Program-made: the position numbers and the translations under genes
DNA from: Steinernema hermaphroditum
Taxonomy: Eukaryota > Nematoda > Chromadorea > Rhabditida > Steinernematidae
Length of the DNA stretch: 64,000 bases
Direction: 5' to 3'
Assembly: GCA_030435675.1 (NCBI GenBank)
Contig: CM059621.1
Location: 18,163,501 to 18,227,500 of the forward strand
Shown here: piece after piece, positions 47,301 through 60,700 of the stretch
How the letters are laid out: the number at the start of each line of letters is the position of its first letter
Numbering within the stretch: the stretch's first letter is position 1
Notes under the pieces: generated by a model
What the model saw: only the letters and a program-made list of their open reading frames with translations
What the model was told of the DNA's origin: nothing
The model's database searches: none

Positions 47301-50300
47301 CGCTGGATTTACTGTGGACTATCTTAGTTTCCTGCAAAACTTTCAATTCGAGACAGCAGGGCCCTTGCTCATACCAAAAGCTCTGCATCTGACCCTCCTG
47401 CTCCAAAGTACCATAGCATTTTTATGATTGAATCTTGTAGAACTGCACGAGCCTGATCGAACGCGCCTACTCCCGCTGGATTTACTGTGGACTATCTTAG
47501 TTTCCTGCAAAACTTTCAATTCGAGACAGCAGGGCCCTTGCTCATACCAAAAGCTCTGCATCTGACCCTCCTGCTCCAAAGTACCATAGCATTTTTATGA
47601 TTGGATCTTGTAGAACTGCACGAGCCTGATCAAACGCGCCTACTCCCGTTGGGATTACTGTGGACTATCTTAGTTTCCTGCAAAACTTTCAATTCGAGAC
47701 AGCAGGGCCCTTGCTCATACCAAAAGCTCTGCATCTGACCCTCCTGCTCCAAAGTACCATAGCATTTTTATGATTGGATCTTGTAGAACTGCACGAGCCT
47801 GATCGAACGCGCCTACTCCCGCTGGTTTTACTGTGGACTATCTTAGTTTCCTGCAAAACTTTCAATTCGAGACAGCAGGGCCCTTGCTCATACCAAAAGC
47901 TCTGCATCTGACCCTCCTGCTCCAAAGTACCATAGCATTTTTATGATTGGATCTTGTAGAACTGCACGAGCCTGATCGAACGCGCCTACTCCCGCTGGGT
48001 TTACTGTGGACTATCTTAGTTTCCTGCAAAACTTTCAATTCGAGACAGCAGGGCCCTCGCTCATACCAAAAGCTCTGCATCTGACCCTCCTGCTCCAAAG
48101 TACCATAGCATTTTTATGATTGGATCTTGTAGAACTGCACGAGCCTGATCGAACGCGCCTACTCCCGCTGGATTTACTGTGGACTATCTTAGTTTCCTGC
48201 AAAACTTTCAATTCGAGACAGCAGGGCCCTCGCTCATACCAAAAGCTCTGCATCTGACCCTCCTGCTCCAAAGTACCATAGCATTTTTATGATTGGATCT
48301 TGTAGAACTGCACGAGCCTGATCGAACGCGCCTACTCCCGTTGGGTTTACTGTGGACTATCTTAGTTTCCTGCAAAACTTTCAATTCGAGACAGCAGGGC
48401 CCTTGCTCATACCAAAAGCTCTGCATCTGACCCTCCTGCTCCAAAGTACCATAGCATTTTTATGATTGGATCTTGTAGAACTGCACGAGCCTGATCGAAC
48501 GCGCCTACTCCCGTTGGATTTACTGTGGACTATCTTAGTTTCCTGCAAAACTTTCAATTCGAGACAGCAGGGCCCTTGCTCATACCAAAAGCTCTGCATC
48601 TGACCCTCCTGCTCCAAAGTACCATAGCATTTTTATGATTGGATCTTGTAGAACTGCACGAGCCTGATCGAACGCGCCTACTCCCGCTGGATTTACTGTG
48701 GACTATCTTAGTTTCCTGCAAAACTTTCAATTCGAGACAGCAGGGCCCCTGCTCATACCAAAAGCTCTGCATCTGACCCTCCTGCTCCAAAGTACCATAG
48801 CATTTTTATGATTGGATCTTGTAGAACTGCACGAGCCTGATCGAACGCGCCTACTCCCGTTGGGTTTACTGTGGACTATCTTAGTTTCCTGCAAAACTTT
48901 CAATTCGAGACAGCAGGGCCCTTGCTCATACCAAAAGCTCTGCATCTGACCCTCCTGCTCCAAAGTACCATAGCATTTTTATGATTGGATCTTGTAGAAC
49001 TGCACGAGCCTGATCGAACGCGCCTACTCCCGTTGGATTTACTGTGGACTATCTTAGTTTCCTGCAAAACTTTCAATTCGAGACAGCAGGGCCCTTGCTC
49101 ATACCAAAAGCTCTGCATCTGACCCTCCTGCTCCAAAGTACCATAGCATTTTTATGATTGGATCTTGTAGAACTGCACGAGCCTGATCGAACGCGCCTAC
49201 TCCCGTTGGATTTACTGTGGACTATCTTAGTTTCCTGCAAAACTTTCAATTCGAGACAGCAGGGCCCCTGCTCATACCAAAAGCTCTGCATCTGACCCTC
49301 CTGCTCCAAAGTACCATAGCATTTTTATGATTGGATCTTGTAGAACTGCACGAGCCTGATCGAACGCGCCTACTCCCGTTGGATTTACTGTGGACTATCT
49401 TAGTTTCCTGCAAAACTTTCAATTCGAGACAGCAGGGCCCTTGCTCATACCAAAAGCTCTGCATCTGACCCTCCTGCTCCAAAGTACCATAGCATTTTTA
49501 TGATTGGATCTTGTAGAACTGCACGAGCCTGATCGAACGCGCCTACTCCCGTTGGGTTTACTGTGGACTATCTTAGTTTCCTGCAAAACTTTCAATTCGA
49601 GACAGCAGGGCCCTTGCTCATACCAAAAGCTCTGCATCTGACCCTCCTGCTCCAAAGTACCATAGCATTTTTATGATTGGATCTTGTAGAACTGCACGAG
49701 CCTGATCGAACGCGCCTACTCCCGTTGGATTTACTGTGGACTATCTTAGTTTCCTGCAAAACTTTCAATTCGAGACAGCAGGGCCCCCGCTCATACCAAA
49801 AGCTCTGCATCTGACCCTCCTGCTCCAAAGTACCATAGCATTTTTATGATTGGATCTTGTAGAACTGCACGAGCCTGATCGAACGCGCCTACTCCCGTTG
49901 GGATTTACTGTGGACTATCTTAGTTTCCTGCAAAACTTTCAATTCGAGACAGCAGGGCCCCCTTGCTCATACCAAAAGCTCTGCATCTGACCCTCCTGCT
50001 CCAAAGTACCATAGCATTTTTATGATTGGATCTTGTAGAACTGCACGAGCCTGATCGAACGCGCCTACTCCCGTTGGGATTACTGTGGACTATCTTAGTT
50101 TCCTGCAAAACTTTCAATTCGAGACAGCAGGGCCCTTGCTCATACCAAAAGCTCTGCATCTGACCCTCCTGCTCCAAAGTACCATAGCATTTTTATGATT
50201 GGATCTTGTAGAACTGCACGAGCCTGATCGAACGCGCCTACTCCCGTTGGATTTACTGTGGACTATCTTAGTTTCCTGCAAAACTTTCAATTCGAGACAG

Positions 50301-52999
50301 CAGGGCCCCCTTGCTCATACCAAAAGCTCTGCATCTGACCCTCCTGCTCCAAAGTACCATAGCATTTTTATGATTGGATCTTGTAGAACTGCACGAGCCT
50401 GATCGAACGCGCCTACTCCCGTTGGATTTACTGTGGACTATCTTAGTTTCCTGCAAAACTTTCAATTCGAGACAGCAGGGCCCTTGCTCATACCAAAAGC
50501 TCTGCATCTGACCCTCCTGCTCCAAAGTACCATAGCATTTTTATGATTGGATCTTGTAGAACTGCACGAGCCTGATCGAACGCGCCTACTCCCGTTGGAT
50601 TTACTGTGGACTATCTTAGTTTCCTGCAAAACTTTCAATTCGAGACAGCAGGGCCCTTGCTCATACCAAAAGCTCTGCATCTGACCCTCCTGCTCCAAAG
50701 TACCATAGCATTTTTATGATTGGATCTTGTAGAACTGCACGAGCCTGATCGAACGCGCCTACTCCCGTTGGTTTTACTGTGGACTATCTTAGTTTCCTGC
50801 AAAACTTTCAATTCGAGACAGCAGGGCCCTTGCTCATACCAAAAGCTCTGCATCTGACCCTCCTGCTCCAAAGTACCATAGCATTTTTATGATTGGATCT
50901 TGTAGAACTGCACGAGCCTGATCGAACGCGCCTACTCCCGTTGGATTTACTGTGGACTATCTTAGTTTCCTGCAAAACTTTCAATTCGAGACAGCAGGGC
51001 CCTTGCTCATACCAAAAGCTCTGCATCTGACCCTCCTGCTCCAAAGTACCATAGCATTTTTATGATTGGATCTTGTAGAACTGCACGAGCCTGATCGAAC
51101 GCGCCTACTCCCGTTGGATTTACTGTGGACTATCTTAGTTTCCTGCAAAACTTTCAATTCGAGACAGCAGGGCCCTTGCTCATACCAAAAGCTCTGCATC
51201 TGACCCTCCTGCTCCAAAGTACCATAGCATTTTTATGATTGGATCTTGTAGAACTGCACGAGCCTGATCGAACGCGCCTACTCCCGTTGGGATTTACTGT
51301 GGACTATCTTAGTTTCCTGCAAAACTTTCAATTCGAGACAGCAGGGCCCTTGCTCATACCAAAAGCTCTGCATCTGACCCTCCTGCTCCAAAGTACCATA
51401 GCATTTTTATGATTGGATCTTGTAGAACTGCACGAGCCTGATCGAACGCGCCTACTCCCGTTGGATTTACTGTGGACTATCTTAGTTTCCTGCAAAACTT
51501 TCAATTCGAGACAGCAGGGCCCTTGCTCATACCAAAAGCTCTGCATCTGACCCTCCTGCTCCAAAGTACCATAGCATTTTTATGATTGGATCTTGTAGAA
51601 CTGCACGAGCCTGATCGAACGCGCCTACTCCCGTTGGATTTACTGTGGACTATCTTAGTTTCCTGCAAAACTTTCAATTCGAGACAGCAGGGCCCCTTGC
51701 TCATACCAAAAGCTCTGCATCTGACCCTCCTGCTCCAAAGTACCATAGCATTTTTATGATTGGATCTTGTAGAACTGCACGAGCCTGATCGAACGCGCCT
51801 ACTCCCGTTGGATTTACTGTGGACTATCTTATTTTCCTGCAAAACTTTCAATTCGAGACAGCAGGGCCCTTGCTCATACCAAAAGCTCTGCATCTGACCC
51901 TCCTGCTCCAAAGTACCATAGCATTTTTATGATTGGATCTTGTAGAACTGCACGAGCCTGATCGAACGCGCCTACTCCCGTTGGATTTACTGTGGACTAT
52001 CTTAGTTTCCTGCAAAACTTTCAATTCGAGACAGCAGGGCCCTTGCTCATACCAAAAGCTCTGCATCTGACCCTCCTGCTCCAAAGTACCATAGCATTTT
52101 TATGATTGGATCTTGTAGAACTGCACGAGCCTGATCGAACGCGCCTACTCCCGTTGGGATTTACTGTGGACTATCTTAGTTTCCTGCAAAACTTTCAATT
52201 CGAGACAGCAGGGCCCTTGCTCATACCAAAAGCTCTGCATCTGACCCTCCTGCTCCAAAGTACCATAGCATTTTTATGATTGGATCTTGTAGAACTGCAC
52301 GAGCCTGATCGAACGCGCCTACTCCCGTTGGGATTTACTGTGGACTATCTTAGTTTCCTGCAAAACTTTCAATTCGAGACAGCAGGGCCCTTGCTCATAC
52401 CAAAAGCTCTGCATCTGACCCTCCTGCTCCAAAGTACCATAGCATTTTTATGATTGGATCTTGTAGAACTGCACGAGCCTGATCGAACGCGCCTACTCCC
52501 GTTGGATTTACTGTGGACTATCTTAGTTTCCTGCAAAACTTTCAATTCGAGACAGCAGGGCCCTTGCTCATACCAAAAGCTCTGCATCTGACCCTCCTGC
52601 TCCAAAGTACCATAGCATTTTTATGATTGGATCTTGTAGAACTGCACGAGCCTGATCGAACGCGCCTACTCCCGTTGGATTTACTGTGGACTATCTTAGT
52701 TTCCTGCAAAACTTTCAATTCGAGACAGCAGGGCCCCTGCTCATACCAAAAGCTCTGCATCTGACCCTCCTGCTCCAAAGTACCATAGCATTTTTATGAT
52801 TGGATCTTGTAGAACTGCACGAGCCTGATCGAACGCGCCTACTCCCGTTGGATTTACTGTGGACTATCTTAGTTTCCTGCAAAACTTTCAATTCGAGACA
52901 GCAGGGCCCTTGCTCATACCAAAAGCTCTGCATCTGACCCTCCTGCTCCAAAGTACCATAGCATTTTTATGATTGGATCTTGTAGAACTGCACGAGCCT
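41399..52999 (+). repeat. Domain J: TACTCCC satellite with GGGATT/GGGTTT forms
   Basis: About 67 near-consensus copies with TACTCCC. Positions 25-30 exist in four forms: GATTTAC, GGATTAC, GGTTTAC and GTTTTAC, with occasional 174-bp units carrying GGGATTTAC (41420, 45573, 49900, 51288, 52150, 52331). CCCCCGCTCAT tracts concentrate at 43380-47220. Two units with a 1-bp-short tract (GGGCCTTGCTC) lie at 42681 and 43891, 1,210 bp or seven units apart. Two CCCCCTTG (+2) units lie at 49955 and 50303, two units apart. TTGAG alleles reappear at 44240 and 45107. Confidence 0.8.
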
Positions 53000-54738
53000 G
53001 ATCGAACGCGCCTACTCCCGTTGGGTTTACTGTGGACTATCTTAGTTTCCTGCAAAACTTTCAATTCGAGACAGCAGGGCCCTTGCTCATACCAAAAGCT
53101 CTGCATCTGACCCTCCTGCTCCAAAGTACCATAGCATTTTTATGATTGGATCTTGTTGAACTGCACGAGCCTGATCGAACGCGCCTACTCCCGTTGGGTT
53201 TACTGTGGACTATCTTAGTTTCCTGCAAAACTTTCAATTCGAGACAGTCAGGGCCCCCCTTGCTCATACCAAAAGCTCTGCATCTGACCCTCCTGCTCCA
53301 AAGTACCATAGCATTTTTATGATTGTATCTTGTTGTACTGCACGAGCCTGATCGAACGCGCCTACTCCCGTTGGGTTTACTGTGGACTATCTTAGTTTCC
53401 TGCAAAACTTTCAATTCGAGACAGCAGGGCCCCCGCTCATACCAAAAGCTCTGCATCTGACCCTCCTGCTCCAAAGTACCATAGCATTTTTATGATTGGA
53501 TCTTGTAGAACTGCACGAGCCTGATCGAACGCGCCCTATACTCCCGTTGGGATTTACTGTGGACTATCTTAGTTTCCTGCAAAACTTTCAATTCGAGACA
53601 GCAGGGCCCTTGCTCATACCAAAAGCTCTGCATCTGACCCTCCTGCTCCAAAGTACCATAGCATTTTTATGATTGGATCTTGTAGAACTGCACGAGCCTG
53701 ATCGAACGCGCCTACTCCCGTTGGGTTTACTGTGGACTATCTTAGTTTCCTGCAAAACTTTCAATTCGAGACAGCAGGGCCCTTGCTCATACCAAAAGCT
53801 CTGCATCTGACCCTCCTGCTCCAAAGTACCATAGCATTTTTATGATTGGATCTTGTTGTACTGCACGAGCCTGATCGAACGCGCCTACTCCCGTTGGATT
53901 TACTGTGGACTATCTTAGTTTCCTGCAAAACTTTCAATTCGAGACAGCAGGGCCCTTGCTCATACCAAAAGCTCTGCATCTGACCCTCCTGCTCCAAAGT
54001 ACCATAGCATTTTTATGATTGGATCTTGTAGAACTGCACGAGCCTGATCGAACGCGCCTACTCCCGTTGGGATTACTGTGGACTATCTTAGTTTCCTGCA
54101 AAACTTTCAATTCGAGACAGCAGGGCCCAAGCTCATACCAAAAGCTCTGCATCTGACCCTCCTGCTCCAAAGTACCATAGCATTTTTATGATTGGATCTT
54201 GTAGAACTGCACGAGCCTGATCGAACGCGCCTACTCCCGTTGGGTTTACTGTGGACTATCTTAGTTTCCTGCAAAACTTTCAATTCGAGACAGCAGGGCC
54301 CCCGCTCATACCAAAAGCTCTGCATCTGACCCTCCTGCTCCAAAGTACCATAGCATTTTTATGATTGGATCTTGTAGAACTGCACGAGCCTGATCGAACG
54401 CGCCTACTCCCGTTGGGTTTACTGTGGACTATCTTAGTTTCCTGCAAAACTTTCAATTCGAGACAGCAGGGGCCCCGCTCATACCAAAAGCTCTGCATCT
54501 GACCCTCCTGCTCCAAAGTACCATAGCATTTTTATGATTGGATCTTGTAGAACTGCACGAGCCTGATCGAACGCGCCTACTCCCGTTGGGATTACTGTGG
54601 ACTATCTTAGTTTCCTGCAAAACTTTCAATTCGAGACAGCAGGGCCCTTGCTCATACCAAAAGCTCTGCATCTGACCCTCCTGCTCCAAAGTACCATAGC
54701 ATTTTTATGATTGGATCTTGTAGATCCTGCACGAGCCT
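53000..54738 (+). repeat. Domain K: small cluster of indels and rare alleles
   Basis: Ten units contain TTGTTGAACTG (53154), CAGTCAGGGCCCCCCTTG (53246), TTGTATCTTGTTGTACTG (53323), GCGCCCTATACTCCCG (53532), TTGTTGTACTG (53854), GGGCCCAAG (54123), CAGGGGCCCCG (54467) and TAGATCCTGCACG (54721). Flanking domains J and L are much cleaner. The altered TTGTT-TACTG forms match alleles otherwise found in domains C and I. Confidence 0.75.
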
Positions 54739-57700
54739 GATCGAACGCGCCTACTCCCGTTGGATTTACTGTGGACTATCTTAGTTTCCTGCAAAACTTT
54801 CAATTCGAGACAGCAGGGCCCCCGCTCATACCAAAAGCTCTGCATCTGACCCTCCTGCTCCAAAGTACCATAGCATTTTTATGATTGGATCTTGTAGAAC
54901 TGCACGAGCCTGATCGAACGCGCCTACTCCCGTTGGGATTACTGTGGACTATCTTAGTTTCCTGCAAAACTTTCAATTCGAGACAGCAGGGCCCTTGCTC
55001 ATACCAAAAGCTCTGCATCTGACCCTCCTGCTCCAAAGTACCATAGCATTTTTATGATTGGATCTTGTAGAACTGCACGAGCCTGATCGAACGCGCCTAC
55101 TCCCGTTGGGTTTACTGTGGACTATCTTAGTTTCCTGCAAAACTTTCAATTCGAGACAGCAGGGCCCTTGCTCATACCAAAAGCTCTGCATCTGACCCTC
55201 CTGCTCCAAAGTACCATAGCATTTTTATGATTGGATCTTGTAGAACTGCACGAGCCTGATCGAACGCGCCTACTCCCGTTGGATTTACTGTGGACTATCT
55301 TAGTTTCCTGCAAAACTTTCAATTCGAGACAGCAGGGCCCTTGCTCATACCAAAAGCTCTGCATCTGACCCTCCTGCTCCAAAGTACCATAGCATTTTTA
55401 TGATTGGATCTTGTAGAACTGCACGAGCCTGATCGAACGCGCCTACTCCCGTTGGGTTTACTGTGGACTATCTTAGTTTCCTGCAAAACTTTCAATTCGA
55501 GACAGCAGGGCCCTCGCTCATACCAAAAGCTCTGCATCTGACCCTCCTGCTCCAAAGTACCATAGCATTTTTATGATTGGATCTTGTAGAACTGCACGAG
55601 CCTGATCGAACGCGCCTACTCCCGTTGGGTTTACTGTGGACTATCTTAGTTTCCTGCAAAACTTTCAATTCGAGACAGCAGGGCCCTTGCTCATACCAAA
55701 AGCTCTGCATCTGACCCTCCTGCTCCAAAGTACCATAGCATTTTTATGATTGGATCTTGTAGAACTGCACGAGCCTGATCGAACGCGCCTACTCCCGTTG
55801 GATTTACTGTGGACTATCTTAGTTTCCTGCAAAACTTTCAATTCGAGACAGCAGGGCCCTTGCTCATACCAAAAGCTCTGCATCTGACCCTCCTGCTCCA
55901 AAGTACCATAGCATTTTTATGATTGGATCTTGTAGAACTGCACGAGCCTGATCGAACGCGCCTACTCCCGTTGGATTTACTGTGGACTATCTTAGTTTCC
56001 TGCAAAACTTTCAATTCGAGACAGCAGGGCCCCCGCTCATACCAAAAGCTCTGCATCTGACCCTCCTGCTCCAAAGTACCATAGCATTTTTATGATTGGA
56101 TCTTGTAGAACTGCACGAGCCTGATCGAACGCGCCTACTCCCGTTGGGATTACTGTGGACTATCTTAGTTTCCTGCAAAACTTTCAATTCGAGACAGCAG
56201 GGCCCTTGCTCATACCAAAAGCTCTGCATCTGACCCTCCTGCTCCAAAGTACCATAGCATTTTTATGATTGGATCTTGTAGAACTGCACGAGCCTGATCG
56301 AACGCGCCTACTCCCGTTGGGTTTACTGTGGACTATCTTAGTTTCCTGCAAAACTTTCAATTCGAGACAGCAGGGCCCTTGCTCATACCAAAAGCTCTGC
56401 ATCTGACCCTCCTGCTCCAAAGTACCATAGCATTTTTATGATTGGATCTTGTAGAACTGCACGAGCCTGATCGAACGCGCCTACTCCCGTTGGATTTACT
56501 GTGGACTATCTTAGTTTCCTGCAAAACTTTCAATTCGAGACAGCTGGGGCCTTGCTCATACCAAAAGCTCTGCATCTGACCCTCCTGCTCCAAAGTACCA
56601 TAGCATTTTTATGATTGGATCTTGTAGAACTGCACGAGCCTGATCGAACGCGCCTACTCCCGTTGGATTTACTGTGGACTATCTTAGTTTCCTGCAAAAC
56701 TTTCAATTCGAGACAGCAGGGCCCTTGCTCATACCAAAAGCTCTGCATCTGACCCTCCTGCTCCAAAGTACCATAGCATTTTTATGATTGGATCTTGTAG
56801 AACTGCACGAGCCTGATCGAACGCGCCTACTCCCGTTGGGATTACTGTGGACTATCTTAGTTTCCTGCAAAACTTTCAATTCGAGACAGCAGGGCCCTTG
56901 CTCATACCAAAAGCTCTGCATCTGACCCTCCTGCTCCAAAGTACCATAGCATTTTTATGATTGGATCTTGTAGAACTGCACGAGCCTGATCGAACGCGCC
57001 TACTCCCGTTGGATTTACTGTGGACTATCTTAGTTTCCTGCAAAACTTTCAATTCGAGACAGCAGGGCCCTTGCTCATACCAAAAGCTCTGCATCTGACC
57101 CTCCTGCTCCAAAGTACCATAGCATTTTTATGATTGGATCTTGTAGAACTGCACGAGCCTGATCGAACGCGCCTACTCCCGTTGGGATTACTGTGGACTA
57201 TCTTAGTTTCCTGCAAAACTTTCAATTCGAGACAGCAGGGCCCTTGCTCATACCAAAAGCTCTGCATCTGACCCTCCTGCTCCAAAGTACCATAGCATTT
57301 TTATGATTGGATCTTGTAGAACTGCACGAGCCTGATCGAACGCGCCTACTCCCGTTGGGTTTACTGTGGACTATCTTAGTTTCCTGCAAAACTTTCAATT
57401 CGAGACAGCAGGGCCCTTGCTCATACCAAAAGCTCTGCATCTGACCCTCCTGCTCCAAAGTACCATAGCATTTTTATGATTGGATCTTGTAGAACTGCAC
57501 GAGCCTGATCGAACGCGCCTACTCCCGTTGGGATTTACTGTGGACTATCTTAGTTTCCTGCAAAACTTTCAATTCGAGACAGCAGGGCCCTTGCTCATAC
57601 CAAAAGCTCTGCATCTGACCCTCCTGCTCCAAAGTACCATAGCATTTTTATGATTGGATCTTGTAGAACTGCACGAGCCTGATCGAACGCGCCTACTCCC

Positions 57701-60700
57701 GTTGGATTTACTGTGGACTATCTTAGTTTCCTGCAAAACTTTCAATTCGAGACAGCAGGGCCCTTGCTCATACCAAAAGCTCTGCATCTGACCCTCCTGC
57801 TCCAAAGTACCATAGCATTTTTATGATTGGATCTTGTAGAACTGCACGAGCCTGATCGAACGCGCCTACTCCCGTTGGGTTTACTGTGGACTATCTTAGT
57901 TTCCTGCAAAACTTTCAATTCGAGACAGCAGGGCCCTTGCTCATACCAAAAGCTCTGCATCTGACCCTCCTGCTCCAAAGTACCATAGCATTTTTATGAT
58001 TGGATCTTGTAGAACTGCACGAGCCTGATCGAACGCGCCTACTCCCGTTGGATTTACTGTGGACTATCTTAGTTTCCTGCAAAACTTTCAATTCGAGACA
58101 GCAGGGCCCCAGCTCATACCAAAAGCTCTGCATCTGACCCTCCTGCTCCAAAGTACCATAGCATTTTTATGATTGGATCTTGTAGAACTGCACGAGCCTG
58201 ATCGAACGCGCCTACTCCCGTTGGGATTTACTGTGGACTATCTTAGTTTCCTGCAAAACTTTCAATTCGAGACAGCAGGGCCCTTGCTCATACCAAAAGC
58301 TCTGCATCTGACCCTCCTGCTCCAAAGTACCATAGCATTTTTATGATTGGATCTTGTAGAACTGCACGAGCCTGATCGAACGCGCCTACTCCCGTTGGGA
58401 TTTACTGTGGACTATCTTAGTTTCCTGCAAAACTTTCAATTCGAGACAGCAGGGCCCTCGCTCATACCAAAAGCTCTGCATCTGACCCTCCTGCTCCAAA
58501 GTACCATAGCATTTTTATGATTGGATCTTGTAGAACTGCACGAGCCTGATCGAACGCGCCTACTCCCGTTGGGTTTACTGTGGACTATCTTAGTTTCCTG
58601 CAAAACTTTCAATTCGAGACAGCAGGGCCCCTGCTCATACCAAAAGCTCTGCATCTGACCCTCCTGCTCCAAAGTACCATAGCATTTTTATGATTGGATC
58701 TTGTAGAACTGCACGAGCCTGATCGAACGCGCCTACTCCCGTTGGGATTACTGTGGACTATCTTAGTTTCCTGCAAAACTTTCAATTCGAGACAGCAGGG
58801 CCCCTGCTCATACCAAAAGCTCTGCATCTGACCCTCCTGCTCCAAAGTACCATAGCATTTTTATGATTGGATCTTGTAGAACTGCACGAGCCTGATCGAA
58901 CGCGCCTACTCCCGTTGGGTTTACTGTGGACTATCTTAGTTTCCTGCAAAACTTTCAATTCGAGACAGCAGGGCCCTTGCTCATACCAAAAGCTCTGCAT
59001 CTGACCCTCCTGCTCCAAAGTACCATAGCATTTTTATGATTGGATCTTGTAGAACTGCACGAGCCTGATCGAACGCGCCTACTCCCGTTGGATTTACTGT
59101 GGACTATCTTAGTTTCCTGCAAAACTTTCAATTCGAGACAGCAGGGCCCCAGATCATACCAAAAGCTCTGCATCTGACCCTCCTGCTCCAAAGTACCATA
59201 GCATTTTTATGATTGGATCTTGTAGAACTGCACGAGCCTGATCGAACGCGCCTACTCCCGTTGGGTTTACTGTGGACTATCTTAGTTTCCTGCAAAACTT
59301 TCAATTCGAGACAGCAGGGCCCCTGCTCATACCAAAAGCTCTGCATCTGACCCTCCTGCTCCAAAGTACCATAGCATTTTTATGATTGGATCTTGTAGAA
59401 CTGCACGAGCCTGATCGAACGCGCCTACTCCCGTTGGGTTTACTGTGGACTATCTTAGTTTCCTGCAAAACTTTCAATTCGAGACAGCAGGGCCCTTGCT
59501 CATACCAAAAGCTCTGCATCTGACCCTCCTGCTCCAAAGTACCATAGCATTTTTATGATTGGATCTTGTAGAACTGCACGAGCCTGATCGAACGCGCCTA
59601 CTCCCGTTGGGTTTACTGTGGACTATCTTAGTTTCCTGCAAAACTTTCAATTCGAGACAGCAGGGCCCTTGCTCATACCAAAAGCTCTGCATCTGACCCT
59701 CCTGCTCCAAAGTACCATAGCATTTTTATGATTGGATCTTGTAGAACTGCACGAGCCTGATCGAACGCGCCTACTCCCGTTGGATTTACTGTGGACTATC
59801 TTAGTTTCCTGCAAAACTTTCAATTCGAGACAGCAGGGCCCTTGCTCATACCAAAAGCTCTGCATCTGACCCTCCTGCTCCAAAGTACCATAGCATTTTT
59901 ATGATTGGATCTTGTAGAACTGCACGAGCCTGATCGAACGCGCCTACTCCCGTTGGGATTACTGTGGACTATCTTAGTTTCCTGCAAAACTTTCAATTCG
60001 AGACAGCAGGGCCCTTGCTCATACCAAAAGCTCTGCATCTGACCCTCCTGCTCCAAAGTACCATAGCATTTTTATGATTGGATCTTGTAGAACTGCACGA
60101 GCCTGATCGAACGCGCCTACTCCCGTTGGATTTACTGTGGACTATCTTAGTTTCCTGCAAAACTTTCAATTCGAGACAGCAGGGCCCCTGCTCATACCAA
60201 AAGCTCTGCATCTGACCCTCCTGCTCCAAAGTACCATAGCATTTTTATGATTGGATCTTGTAGAACTGCACGAGCCTGATCGAACGCGCCTACTCCCGTT
60301 GGATTTACTGTGGACTATCTTAGTTTCCTGCAAAACTTTCAATTCGAGACAGCAGGGGCCTTGCTCATACCAAAAGCTCTGCATCTGACCCTCCTGCTCC
60401 AAAGTACCATAGCATTTTTATGATTGGATCTTGTAGAACTGCACGAGCCTGATCGAACGCGCCTACTCCCGTTGGTTTTACTGTGGACTATCTTAGTTTC
60501 CTGCAAAACTTTCAATTCGAGACAGCAGGGCCCTTGCTCATACCAAAAGCTCTGCATCTGACCCTCCTGCTCCAAAGTACCATAGCATTTTTATGATTGG
60601 ATCTTGTGAACTGCCGAGCCTGATCACGTGTGTCCATAGCATTTTTATGATTGGATCTTGTAGAACTGCACGAGCCTGATCGAACGCGCCTACTCCCGTT

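Noticed and set aside
60625..60630. CACGTG E-box or G-box
   Set aside because: A single hexamer inside a damaged 54-bp fragment that may be an assembly error; no gene nearby.
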